This document shows positions 51,446-59,455 of a stretch of 64,000 nucleotides of DNA, in pieces (position 1 is the stretch's first letter; each line of letters begins with the position of its first letter). The position numbers and the translations under genes were made by a program. Below the pieces are notes generated by a model that ran no database searches, was not told where the DNA came from, and saw only the letters and a program-made list of their open reading frames with translations. Origin of the DNA: Ferrovibrio sp965278975 (GTDB taxonomy: Bacteria; Pseudomonadota; Alphaproteobacteria; Ferrovibrionales; Ferrovibrionaceae); contig NZ_OZ257126.1 of assembly GCF_965278975.1 (NCBI RefSeq), positions 248,001 to 312,000 of the forward strand, written 5' to 3'.

Positions 51446-52444
51446 ATGCGTGTGGTGGTAACGGGAGCCGCTGGTTTCATTGGCCGGCGCCTGGTGCGTG
51501 AACTGGTGAGCCGGGGCCGCCTGCGCGATGCCATGGGCCATGAGCGCGCCATCACCGATCTGCTGCTGCTCGACCGCACCGGCATCGACCTGCCCGACTG
51601 GAACCTGCCGCCGGAAGCCGCGCGCATCGGCATCCGCACGGCGGCCGGCGATCTTGCCGATGCCGATTTCCGTGCCCGCGCCTTGGCCCAGCCCTTCGAC
51701 AGCCTGTTCCATCTGGCGGCAACGCTGACCACCGATGCCGAACGCGATATCGAAACCGGCCTGCGCGTCAATGTCGGCGGCCTGCTCGACCTGCTCAGCC
51801 TCTGCCGCCAGCAGGCGGCGCCGCCGAAAGTCGTGTTCGCCAGTTCGATTGCCACCTTCGGCGGCGCGCTGCCGGAAACCGTGGAGGATGATTGCGTGCA
51901 GCAGCCGCAGACATCCTATGGCACGCACAAGGTGATCGCGGAAATGCTGCTGGACGACCATAGCCGCCATGGCGTGCTGGATGGCCGCAGCCTGCGCCTG
52001 CCCATCGTGCTGATCCGGCCCGGCAACGCCGTCGATTCCGTATCCGACCGCGTTGCCGCCGTGCTGCGCGAGCCGCTGCGCGGCGAACCTGTTGCTTGTC
52101 CTTTGCCGCCGGAAAGCTGGCTCACGGTGGCGTCTGTCGGCACCGTGGCGCGCGGCCTCATCGGCGTGCATGAATTGCCGCGCGAAGCCTTCGGGCCAAG
52201 CCGCGCCATCAACCTGCCGGCCTTGAGCGTCACCATCGCGATGATGATCGAGAGCCTGCGCCGCGTGGCCGGCGACAGGCGCCTCGGCCCCATCGGCTGG
52301 GCGCCGGATGAAAAACTGATCCGCATCGTCGCCGGCTGGCCGAAGCATTTCGACTCAGCCCGCGCGCGGCGGCTGGGCATCCTGCCCGATGCCGACATGG
52401 ATGCGATCATCCAGGATTACCTCGCCCATGAAGGCGCCGCATGA
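51446..52444 (+). CDS. NAD-dependent epimerase/dehydratase, DenD-like
   Basis: A 332-aa extended SDR. The cofactor loop is GAAGFIG at residues 7-13, and the catalytic YxxxK lies in SYGTHKVIAEMLL. The N-terminal MRVVVTGAAGFIGRRLV and the SLRLPIVLIRPG region resemble D-erythronate dehydrogenase (DenD), but no den or otn neighbours confirm that. It overlaps the flavin monooxygenase by 4 bp. This plus-strand pair sits inside a minus-strand housekeeping block, between the 6S RNA and zapA. Confidence 0.85.
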   Translation: MRVVVTGAAGFIGRRLVRELVSRGRLRDAMGHERAITDLLLLDRTGIDLPDWNLPPEAARIGIRTAAGDLADADFRARALAQPFDSLFHLAATLTTDAERDIETGLRVNVGGLLDLLSLCRQQAAPPKVVFASSIATFGGALPETVEDDCVQQPQTSYGTHKVIAEMLLDDHSRHGVLDGRSLRLPIVLIRPGNAVDSVSDRVAAVLREPLRGEPVACPLPPESWLTVASVGTVARGLIGVHELPREAFGPSRAINLPALSVTIAMMIESLRRVAGDRRLGPIGWAPDEKLIRIVAGWPKHFDSARARRLGILPDADMDAIIQDYLAHEGAA

Positions 52445-53745
52445 GTGATACGCCGCTGCCGGTCTGCATCATCGGCGCCGGCTCCAGCGGCGTGGCGGCA
52501 GCGAAGGCACTGAAGCAGGCCGGCATCGCGTTTGACTGTTTCGAGATCGGCTCAGCGATCGGCGGCAACTGGCGCTACGAGAACGATAACGGCCTGTCCT
52601 CGGCCTATCGCAGCCTGCATATCGATACCAGCCGCAAGAACCTGCAATACCCGGATTTCCCGACGCCCGACGACTGGCCGGATTTCCCCAGCCACTGGCA
52701 GGTGATGCAGTATCTGGAAGCCTACGCCGAACGCTTCGGCGTGTTGCCGCATATCCGCTTCCACAGCACCGTGACCGATGTGGCGCCGGAAGCCGGCAAC
52801 TGGCGCGTCACGCTGCAAGGCGGCGAGAGCAGGCTCTACCGCGCCGTGCTGGTTGCCAACGGCCATCTCTGGGATGCGCGCTGGCCGAGTTTCCCCGGCC
52901 AGTTCGACGGCGAGCAGATCCACTCGCATGATTACAAGACCGCAGCACCCTTCGAGGGCAAGCATGTGCTGGTGGTGGGCCTGGGCAATTCGGCGGTGGA
53001 TATCGCCGTCGATCTCTGCCGCCGTGCCGCCAGCGTGCAGCTATCCACCCGGCGCGGCGCCTGGATCATGCCAAAATACATCCTCGGCATCCCCACCGAC
53101 CGCTGGTCGGCCTTCCTGATCCGCAAGCTGAAACTGCCCACCATCGTGGCGCGCGCCATCGTATCGAAGCTGATGTATCTCACCGTCGGCGACCAGGAAC
53201 GCTATGGCGTGAAGAAGCCGCCGCATCCGATGTGGCGCGAACATGCCACCATCAGCCAGGAACTGCTGCCCTATATCGGCCATGGCTGGATCACCATGCG
53301 GCAGAATCCGCGCGAGCTGCGCGGCGACAAGGTGCTGTTCGCCGATGGCATCGAAGCCCGTGTCGATGCCATCATCCATGCCACCGGCTATCACACCAGT
53401 TTCCCGTTCCTGAAGCCCGACATCTTCAGCGTGCGGGACGGCGAGCCGGTGCGGCTCTACCGCCGCATGCTCAGCGCCGCGCATGCCGGGCTGTATTTCG
53501 TCGGCCTGGTGCAGCCGATCGGCGCCACGATCCCGCTGGTGGAAATCCAGGCGCGCTGGCTGGCCGCTGTGCTGGCGGGCCGCATCGCCCTGCCCGACCG
53601 CGCGGTGATGGACGCCGAGATAACCGCGCATCATGCCGGCGTGAAACGACGCTATGTGAACAGCGCGCGCTATACCCTGGAAGTGGATTTCCGCGATTAC
53701 GCCGGCGCCCTGCGCACCGACATGGCGGCGGGAAAAACCGGCTAG
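52441..53745 (+). CDS. Flavin-containing monooxygenase family protein
   Basis: A 434-aa FMO-like flavoprotein. It has the FAD site GAGSSG near residues 12-17, the FMO fingerprint FDGEQIHSHDY (FxGxxxHxxxY), the NADPH site VVGLGNSAVDIA and the late HATGYHTSFPF motif. FMOs oxygenate N or S atoms of small nucleophiles; Baeyer-Villiger activity is less likely given the exact FMO fingerprint. ATGA coupling with the SDR gene suggests a joint pathway of unknown substrate. The stop codon shares CTAG with the convergent zapA stop. Confidence 0.9.
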   Translation: MSDTPLPVCIIGAGSSGVAAAKALKQAGIAFDCFEIGSAIGGNWRYENDNGLSSAYRSLHIDTSRKNLQYPDFPTPDDWPDFPSHWQVMQYLEAYAERFGVLPHIRFHSTVTDVAPEAGNWRVTLQGGESRLYRAVLVANGHLWDARWPSFPGQFDGEQIHSHDYKTAAPFEGKHVLVVGLGNSAVDIAVDLCRRAASVQLSTRRGAWIMPKYILGIPTDRWSAFLIRKLKLPTIVARAIVSKLMYLTVGDQERYGVKKPPHPMWREHATISQELLPYIGHGWITMRQNPRELRGDKVLFADGIEARVDAIIHATGYHTSFPFLKPDIFSVRDGEPVRLYRRMLSAAHAGLYFVGLVQPIGATIPLVEIQARWLAAVLAGRIALPDRAVMDAEITAHHAGVKRRYVNSARYTLEVDFRDYAGALRTDMAAGKTG

Positions 53746-54077
53746 GGCGTTTCCAGCTTGGCGGCGATGTCTTCGAGCTTCTGCGCCAGGCCGAGCAGGG
53801 CATCGGCGCCGTTCTTGTCGGCTTCCTGGCCACGGCGCAGGACGGCGACATCCTCGCGCAACTGCACCAGGTCGCGCTGCGCCACTTCCAGGTCATCGGC
53901 CATGGTCAGCGCCGCCATCAGCATCAGCCGCGCCTCGCCCACCTGGCCGACCAGGGCGGCAAGCTCGCGCACCCGCACATCGACCAGGCCGGACAGCCGC
54001 TCGACCTGGGCTTCCTCGCCATCGTCGCAGCCGATCGGGTAGACGCGGCCATTGATGGTGACATTCACCTCGCCCAT
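53742..54077 (-). CDS. zapA: Cell division protein ZapA
   Basis: A 111-aa FtsZ-ring stabiliser. The N-terminal beta domain MGEVNVTINGRVYPIGCDDG and the helix EEAQVERLSGLVDVRVRELA are typical. A C-terminal coiled coil (about 55-108) ends in LAQKLEDIAAKLE. The start is ATG 54077 with GAGGAG at the right distance. It sits 10 bp after the coiled-coil gene. Confidence 0.93.
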   Translation of the reverse strand: MGEVNVTINGRVYPIGCDDGEEAQVERLSGLVDVRVRELAALVGQVGEARLMLMAALTMADDLEVAQRDLVQLREDVAVLRRGQEADKNGADALLGLAQKLEDIAAKLETP

Positions 54078-54087
54078 GACGCTCTCC

Positions 54088-54705
54088 TCAAGCGGTGCCG
54101 CCGGCGCTCTCAAGCGAGCGGCGCAGACGGTCCATGGTGGCATCCAATCGCACCAGCAAGCCGGCCTCGAAAGCCTTGGCCTCGGCCTGGGCGGCACGCG
54201 CGGCGTCAAGTTCAGCACGCAGGGCAGCGGCATCGCTACCATCGGCAGCCACGGCCTGAACCGGGATGATCTGTTCGGCGGCCAGGCGCAGTTGCTCCTG
54301 CGCCGCCAGGGCTGCCGAAAGCCGGTTCTGCAAATCCTCGCGCTCGCGCTTCAGGCTGACATTCTCGCGCTCCAGCGCGGCCAGCATTTCGCTATTGTCT
54401 GCGGCGGGCAGGGCAGGCATTTCCGCTTGCGCACCCGCTTCCGCTTCAGTCCCCGCTTCAGCTTCAGCCTGATGCACGGCCAGTTCTTCGCGCAGCGCAT
54501 CCACCAGGGCGGCGCGCTCGCGCAACGAATCCGCCTCCACGCGGGTCGCCTGCAATGCCTCGCGGGTCTGGCGCAATTCCAGGGTCGCCTGGCCATGCTG
54601 CTCTGCCAGGGCACGATAGGCCACGGCGCGGTTGGCAAGCGCGGCATCCAGCCGCCGCAATGCCTTTTCCAAAGCAGCCGAAGCCGCCGCCACACCGGTT
54701 TCCAT
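54088..54705 (-). CDS. DUF4164-like coiled-coil protein upstream of zapA
   Basis: A 205-aa soluble protein that is almost entirely alpha-helical coiled coil (Ala/Glu/Leu-rich heptads, e.g. ALERENVSLKREREDLQNRL) with a short acidic insert near residue 90. Genes of this kind precede zapA in many alphaproteobacteria, so a divisome-related role is inferred. ATG 54705 (METGVAAAS) was chosen; the upstream frame lacks a better start. Confidence 0.78.
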   Translation of the reverse strand: METGVAAASAALEKALRRLDAALANRAVAYRALAEQHGQATLELRQTREALQATRVEADSLRERAALVDALREELAVHQAEAEAGTEAEAGAQAEMPALPAADNSEMLAALERENVSLKREREDLQNRLSAALAAQEQLRLAAEQIIPVQAVAADGSDAAALRAELDAARAAQAEAKAFEAGLLVRLDATMDRLRRSLESAGGTA

Positions 54706-54827
54706 GATCGTCAATTGCTTTATGATGTTGTCGCGATTTGCTGAGAGGCAGGATAAGCGTCGCCTCCCCTCAGCGTCAACCGAACCACCGGCCCGCACCG
54801 CTCTCACGCCAAGTTATCCACAGCCCC

Positions 54828-55592
54828 ATGCTTGAAGCCCTGCCGATCCTGCACGACCCCTGGTTCTATGTTGCCGCGATGCCGGCGGTGATCATCATCG
54901 GCCTGAGCAAGGGCGGCTTCGGCCCCGGCACCAGCATGCTGGCATTGCCGCTGATGAGCCTCACCATTCCGCCGCTGCAGGCCGCCGCCATCACGCTGCC
55001 GGTGCTCTGCGTCATGGACCTGGCCGGGCTATGGGGGTTCCGCAAGCATTGGGACCGCGCCAACATGAAGATCATCCTGCCCGGCGCCCTGCTCGGCATC
55101 CTGATCGGTACCCTGACCGCCGACTGGGTGAGCAATCGCGGCGTGCAGGTGATCATCGGCATCGTCGCCATCGCCTTCGTGCTCGACAAACTGCTGCGCA
55201 AGGGCAGCCCGGCCCCGGCCCCGCGTGATGTGAAAAAGGGCGTGTTCTGGAGCATCATTTCCGGCTTCACCAGCTTCATCGCACATGCCGGCGGGCCGCC
55301 GTTGTCGGTCTATCTGGTGCCGCAGCGCCTGGACAAGACCCTCTTCGTCGGCACCACGGTGCTGTATTTCACCATCCTCAATTATGTGAAGCTGGTGCCC
55401 TATGCCTGGCTCGGGCAGTTCAGCGCCGAGAATCTCGGCACGGCAGCGATCCTGGCGCCGGTCGCGGTCGGCGGCGTCTATCTCGGCATGTATCTGCACA
55501 AGTTCCTGAACGACGCCACCTTCTACCACATCATCTACAGCATAACCTTCCTCTGCGGCCTGAAATTACTGGCCGATGGTTTCGGGATATGA
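54828..55592 (+). CDS. TauE/SafE family sulfite/sulfonate exporter-like permease
   Basis: A 254-aa inner-membrane protein with about eight predicted helices. Family marks are IGLSKGGFGPGTSMLALPLM, a LPVLCVMDLAGLWGFRKHWD segment and GFTSFIAHAGGPPLSVYLVP. Members export sulfite, sulfoacetate or related anions. The window also encodes a sulfite dehydrogenase 25 kb away, but no direct link is visible. ATG 54828 was chosen; the open frame extends upstream without homology. Confidence 0.88.
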   Translation: MLEALPILHDPWFYVAAMPAVIIIGLSKGGFGPGTSMLALPLMSLTIPPLQAAAITLPVLCVMDLAGLWGFRKHWDRANMKIILPGALLGILIGTLTADWVSNRGVQVIIGIVAIAFVLDKLLRKGSPAPAPRDVKKGVFWSIISGFTSFIAHAGGPPLSVYLVPQRLDKTLFVGTTVLYFTILNYVKLVPYAWLGQFSAENLGTAAILAPVAVGGVYLGMYLHKFLNDATFYHIIYSITFLCGLKLLADGFGI

Positions 55593-55607
55593 GGGGTTTC
55601 GGTTTCT

Positions 55608-55657
55608 AGAAAAGACCCGCCGGACGAGTGATATGGGGATAGGCTGTCCGGGCGGGT
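55608..55657 (-). terminator. Bulged hairpin terminator between tauE and the small minus-strand gene
   Basis: ACCCGCC-GGAC (55615-55625) pairs with GTCC-G-GGCGGGT (55646-55657), an 11-bp stem with one bulged G. On the minus strand CTTTTCT follows. It ends the small-protein transcript and may be weakly bidirectional for tauE. Confidence 0.6.
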
Positions 55658-55680
55658 GGCAGTGGATCAATCTGCCGAGT

Positions 55681-55794
55681 TCATAGGGGCGCAAATGGTG
55701 TCAGCGCCAGCAACAGTAGGATCAGCCAGGCCACTGGACGCCAGGGAAGTGTGGCCATTCGATGTGCCGGTCGGCTGCGTTGCCTGGTGTTCAT
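55681..55794 (-). CDS. Candidate small membrane protein, 37 aa
   Basis: An ATG with a good ribosome site (GGGAGAGAG, 4-5 bp away) opens a 37-codon frame: MNTRQRSRPAHRMATLP, then WRPVAWLILLLLALTPFAPL. The basic N-terminus plus one hydrophobic helix is a classic single-span small membrane protein with the tail outside. A stem-loop with a CTTTTCT tail lies 24 bp past its stop. It is divergent from the ECF sigma gene. No homologue is known to me. Confidence 0.5.
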   Translation of the reverse strand: MNTRQRSRPAHRMATLPWRPVAWLILLLLALTPFAPL

Positions 55795-55927
55795 GCACTC
55801 TCTCCCATTGCCTTGCCTTCAAGCCATGAGTGCGGCCTGTGGGGCGATGGTTCCCGGCAGGCAACAGTTTTCATTCAGACAGGGTTGGCGGGCCACGGGG
55901 AATCCCCCCATACTCGCGGGGAAACCT

Positions 55928-56443
55928 ATGCGGGGATGGTTGGGGGACGGCGTGCTCGATCCGAGAGCCAATGAGGTGGCACAGCTAAGGGCGCGGGTAT
56001 TCCGTTTCATCCTCAAAGCCATCGGCCATGCCGGCGATGCGGAAGACCTGACCCAGCGCGTGATCCTGGTCGCACTTGAGAATCTGAAGAATTTCCGCCA
56101 GGACGCGGCGCTGTCCACCTGGGTGATCGGCATTGCCTTCAACATGGTGCGCAGCCACCGCCGCACAGCCGCCGGCAACCGGCGCTTCGTCGGCGAGGAT
56201 GCCCTGGAGGCGGTGCCGTCGAACGACCCGCCGATTGCCGAGCATTATGTGGTGCGCGACGAATTGCAGCGCCTGAACCGTGCCATCGCCACCCTGCCGG
56301 AAGAATTCCGCGAGGCCATCCTGTTGGTTTCCCTGGAGGAATTGAGCTACGAGCAGGCCGCCGAAATCCTCGGCGTGCCGATCGGGACGATCCGCAGCCG
56401 GGTTTTCCGCGCCCGGCAATTGCTGCGGGCGGCGCTGGTGTGA
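55928..56443 (+). CDS. ECF-type RNA polymerase sigma factor
   Basis: A 171-aa sigma-70 family protein with only regions 2 and 4. Region 2 contains DAEDLTQRVILVALENL and FRQDAALSTWVIGIAFNMVR (core-binding and -10 recognition). Region 4 contains LPEEFREAILLVSLEELSYE, then AAEILGVPIGTIRSRVFRAR, the -35-binding helix-turn-helix. It most resembles RpoE-like ECF factors. ATG 55928 is preferred, with GGGGAAA upstream. The next gene encodes a single-span membrane protein that is its likely anti-sigma factor. Confidence 0.9.
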   Translation: MRGWLGDGVLDPRANEVAQLRARVFRFILKAIGHAGDAEDLTQRVILVALENLKNFRQDAALSTWVIGIAFNMVRSHRRTAAGNRRFVGEDALEAVPSNDPPIAEHYVVRDELQRLNRAIATLPEEFREAILLVSLEELSYEQAAEILGVPIGTIRSRVFRARQLLRAALV

Positions 56444-56453
56444 AAAAATGTCG

Positions 56454-56482
56454 CGGCAGCGGGAACTATCCTGCTGCTGCCG
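56454..56482 (+). promoter_or_regulatory. Intercistronic hairpin between sigma and anti-sigma genes
   Basis: CGGCAGC (56454-56460) pairs with GCTGCCG (56476-56482), with an outer TGT/ACA extension and a 15-nt loop. No T-tract follows. It may stabilise or partly attenuate the operon message between the ECF gene and the downstream membrane protein gene. Confidence 0.35.
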
Positions 56483-56560
56483 ACACTCAAGTCTACGGGT
56501 TAATGCCGGCCGCGCCATGAATGGCGGGGCGGGTGCCGGTTTTGAAGGAGAAATACGGGC

Positions 56561-57322
56561 GTGTTCGAGGAACGGCTCGGCCGATATATCGATGGCGATC
56601 TCAGCCGGCAGGAGCGCATAGAGCTTCTGGCCGAACTGGCGGCGCATCCTGAAAAGCTGCCCGAGGCCGGGGCCATGGCGGCGCTGGAAGCCGACCTGGG
56701 CGACTTGGCGCGCATGAGCGATGCCGTGGCGCTGCCCGCCAGCCTCGCCGTGCCCTTGGCGGCGCCACAGCCGGCAAGCCTGACCACCCGGATCAGCGCC
56801 CTGCTCGACTGGCTGCGGCAGCCGCCGCAATTGCGCGCTGCGCTTGGCGGCCTGGTAGGGGCCGCCATCACCGCGGCGGTAACCCTGGCGGTGGTGCAGC
56901 ATAATATCGACCATACCCAGCCGCGCCTGCAGGTGGTGGCGGTGCATTTCCATGCCGCCGCCGATGCCATGGACTGGACCCATGATTACCGTCTCAAGCC
57001 GGGCGAGAAGCTCAACCTCGACGTCAAGGTCGACAACAAGGACCCGGTGCATCTGCGCATCGAAAGCCGCGAGGAACTGGCCGCCTCGCTGACCCATCTG
57101 CGCCAGGGCCGCCGCGACCTGACCCATCATCTCGATCGTGGCAAAATCCGCTATGCCACGCTGCACGAGCCAGCCAGGGGCGACCAGCTTTCCGTGACCA
57201 ACCGGGGCAAGGCCGAGATCGATCTGCGCCTGCAGGCGCCGGCCAAGGACAGCTTCCATGCCGCCGTGGTGCTGGCCGATCCCGGCAGCAAAACCGTTTT
57301 AGCCCTGCACAAACACGATTGA
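56561..57322 (+). CDS. Single-span membrane protein, candidate anti-sigma factor
   Basis: A 253-aa protein. The N-terminal part (FEERLGRYIDGDLSRQERIE) has the shape of an anti-sigma N-domain but no HxxxCxxC zinc motif. One membrane helix lies at about residues 95-113 (LGGLVGAAITAAVTLAVV). A periplasmic beta-rich domain follows (about 120-253, with HDYRLKPGEKLNLDVKVDNK). The start is GTG with AAGGAGA upstream. Position 117 bp after the ECF gene supports an anti-sigma role; the periplasmic domain would be the sensor. The call rests mostly on context. Confidence 0.6.
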   Translation: MFEERLGRYIDGDLSRQERIELLAELAAHPEKLPEAGAMAALEADLGDLARMSDAVALPASLAVPLAAPQPASLTTRISALLDWLRQPPQLRAALGGLVGAAITAAVTLAVVQHNIDHTQPRLQVVAVHFHAAADAMDWTHDYRLKPGEKLNLDVKVDNKDPVHLRIESREELAASLTHLRQGRRDLTHHLDRGKIRYATLHEPARGDQLSVTNRGKAEIDLRLQAPAKDSFHAAVVLADPGSKTVLALHKHD

Positions 57323-57410
57323 TGCCAGCGGCGGTTGCCCGCCTGCCCGGTAGAGATTAGTTTCAGCCCGCTGTTCAAGGGGTGCTGAAACGCTGTGGGG
57401 AGTGATACCC

Positions 57411-59036
57411 GTGACCACCATCTACGACCGTGATCTCGACAAGAACCCGGCCAATTACGAGCCGCTGTCGCCCTTGAGCTTCCTGCGCCGCACGGCGGAA
57501 GTCTTTCCGCAGCGCCTGGCCGTGGTGCATGGCGCCTGGCGCTATGATTATGCCACGCTCTATGTCCGCTGCCGCCGCCTGGCTTCGGCCCTGGCGCGGC
57601 GCGGCATCCGCCGCGGCGACACCGTGGCACTGATCGCACCGAACACGCCGGCGCATCTGGAAGCACATTTCGGCGTGCCGGCTACCGGCGCTGTACTGAA
57701 CCCGATCAACACCCGCCTGGATCCGGCGGCCATCGCCTTCATCCTCGATCACGGCGAAGCCAAGGTGCTGCTGGTCGACCGCGAATTCGCCGCCGTGGCC
57801 GAGCAGGCCCTGGCGCTCGCCAAGACGCGGCCCTATGTGATCGATATCGATGACGCCGCCGTCACCAGCGGCGAGCGCATCGGCAGCATCGAATACGAGG
57901 ATTTCCTCAAGCTCGGCGATTACGAATATCCCTGGCAGGGCCCGCTGGATGAGTGGGATGCCATCGCGCTTGGCTACACCTCCGGCACCACCGGCAATCC
58001 GAAGGGCGTGGTGACGCATCATCGCGGCGCCTACCTGAATGCCATGGGCAATGCCGTGACCTGGAATCTGCCGAAGCATCCGGTCTATCTCTGGACCCTG
58101 CCGATGTTCCATTGCGACGGCTGGTGCTTCCCCTGGACCATCACCATGCTGGCCGGTGTGCATGTCTGCCTGCGCAGGGTGGAGCCGGCAGCCGTGTTCG
58201 CCAGCTTCGCCGATCTGGGCGTGACGCATTTCTGCGGCGCCCCGACCGTGCTGAGCATGCTGATCAACGCGCCGGCCGAGGTGCGCGCCAGGCTGAAGCC
58301 GGGCGTGAAATGCATGACCGCCGGCGCCGCGCCGCCGGCCGCTGTGATCGCCGCCATGGAGGAAATGGGCTTCGACATCACCCATGTCTACGGCCTCACC
58401 GAGGTCTATGGCCCCGCCGTGGTCTGCGACTGGCATGAGGAATGGGACAAGCTGGAATTGCCGGAACGCGCCAAGCTGAAGGCGCGCCAGGGCGTGCGCT
58501 ACCATGTGGAGGAAGACGTGGCGGTGCTGGACCCGCAGAGCATGCAGCGCGTGCCCGCCGATGGCGAGACCATGGGCGAGATCATGTTCCGCGGCAATAT
58601 CGTGATGAAAGGCTACCTGAAGAACCCGAAGGCGACGCAAGAGGCTTTCGCCGGCGGCTGGTTCCACTCCGGCGATCTCGGCGTGGCCTATCCCGGCGGC
58701 TACATGCAGATCAAGGACCGCTCGAAGGACATCATCATTTCCGGCGGCGAGAATATCTCGACGCTGGAAGTGGAAGGCGTGCTCTACATGCACCCTGACG
58801 TGATGGAAGCCGCCGTGGTGGCACGGCCCGACAAGCATTGGGGCGAGACGCCCTGCGCCTTCGTTACCCTGAAGCAGGGCGGCACGGCCACGGCAGACGA
58901 CATCATCGCCTTCTGCCGCGAGCATCTGGCGCGCTTCAAGGTGCCCAAGACCGTGGTGTTCAGCGACTTGCCGAAAACCTCGACCGGCAAGATTCAGAAG
59001 TTTGAGCTGCGCGAAAAAGCCAAGAACCTCGGCTGA
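57411..59036 (+). CDS. AMP-forming acyl-CoA synthetase
   Basis: A 541-aa adenylate-forming ligase that activates a carboxylic acid to the acyl-CoA. The P-loop is YTSGTTGNPKGVVTHHRGA, motif A5 is YGLTEVYGP, and the hinge and C-domain hold KDRSKDIIISGGENIS and the catalytic lysine in KTSTGKIQKFELR. The sequence is of the medium/long-chain or acrylyl-type group common in Rhodospirillales; the substrate is unknown. GTG 57411 (MTTIYDRDLDKNPANY) fits homologues and GGGGAGTG spacing better than GTG 57402. A strong terminator follows. Confidence 0.93.
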   Translation: MTTIYDRDLDKNPANYEPLSPLSFLRRTAEVFPQRLAVVHGAWRYDYATLYVRCRRLASALARRGIRRGDTVALIAPNTPAHLEAHFGVPATGAVLNPINTRLDPAAIAFILDHGEAKVLLVDREFAAVAEQALALAKTRPYVIDIDDAAVTSGERIGSIEYEDFLKLGDYEYPWQGPLDEWDAIALGYTSGTTGNPKGVVTHHRGAYLNAMGNAVTWNLPKHPVYLWTLPMFHCDGWCFPWTITMLAGVHVCLRRVEPAAVFASFADLGVTHFCGAPTVLSMLINAPAEVRARLKPGVKCMTAGAAPPAAVIAAMEEMGFDITHVYGLTEVYGPAVVCDWHEEWDKLELPERAKLKARQGVRYHVEEDVAVLDPQSMQRVPADGETMGEIMFRGNIVMKGYLKNPKATQEAFAGGWFHSGDLGVAYPGGYMQIKDRSKDIIISGGENISTLEVEGVLYMHPDVMEAAVVARPDKHWGETPCAFVTLKQGGTATADDIIAFCREHLARFKVPKTVVFSDLPKTSTGKIQKFELREKAKNLG

Positions 59037-59078
59037 GGCCAGGCCCTGCTTTCCATCGCAGCAAAACAAACCTCACCC

Positions 59079-59110
59079 CTGGCGCCGGAGCAATCCGGCG
59101 CCAGTGTCGT
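59079..59110 (+). terminator. Terminator hairpin after the acyl-CoA synthetase
   Basis: CTGGCGCCGGA (59079-59089) pairs perfectly with TCCGGCGCCAG (59094-59104) around GCAA. A short TGTCGTTT tail follows on the plus strand, and GGTTTGTTTTG further out on the minus strand, so it probably serves both the synthetase and the convergent DUF465 gene. Confidence 0.7.
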
Positions 59111-59145
59111 TTCAGGTGAGATGTGGCAGATTAATCCAGCCGCGC

Positions 59146-59310
59146 TTACTGCTTGAGGCGTTCAATCGCCTCCTTCAGCTTGAGCTTCTCGCGCTTCAGC
59201 TGGGTAACGCGGATGGGGTCGGGGAGCGGACGGTGCGTTTCGTCGTCGATCACGGCCTGCAGATGGGCATGCTTTTCGACGAGGTTTTCAATATGGGCTT
59301 CAGTAGCCAT
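59146..59310 (-). CDS. DUF465 (YdcH) family small protein
   Basis: A 54-aa helical hairpin protein: MATEAHIENLVEKHAHLQAV, then a short loop with PLPDPIRVTQLKREKLKLKE. The start is ATG 59310 behind GGAGGAGG. YdcH proteins are common and of unknown function. A second paralogue lies 1.4 kb away at 60669. Confidence 0.88.
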   Translation of the reverse strand: MATEAHIENLVEKHAHLQAVIDDETHRPLPDPIRVTQLKREKLKLKEAIERLKQ

Positions 59311-59455
59311 CGCTATCCTCCTCCGTTCTCCGGACCAGGGATGATCCGGGAGCGCGATGACCGGCGCGGTGGCTTGCGCTACCGCAGTGGCATGCGCTTG
59401 ATAGTCATGTAAGCACTGCCCCCTCGCTTTGTCAGCCCCTTTCAAGCATTATCTT

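Larger units (their letters stand above)
55593..55927. other. 335-bp gap: small minus-strand gene and ECF upstream region
   Basis: Besides the hairpin at 55615-55657 and the 37-codon frame at 55681-55794, the last 130 bp form the upstream region of the sigma-factor gene, with a CGGGGAATCCCC inverted repeat near 55898 and the ribosome site GGGGAAA at 55918. I see no clear sigma-70 or GGAAC/CGTT-type ECF promoter. Confidence 0.5.

Noticed and set aside
55667..55864. A 65-codon minus-strand frame overlapping the small gene
   Set aside because: It has no ribosome site and no hydrophobic pattern; the 37-codon frame in another phase has both.
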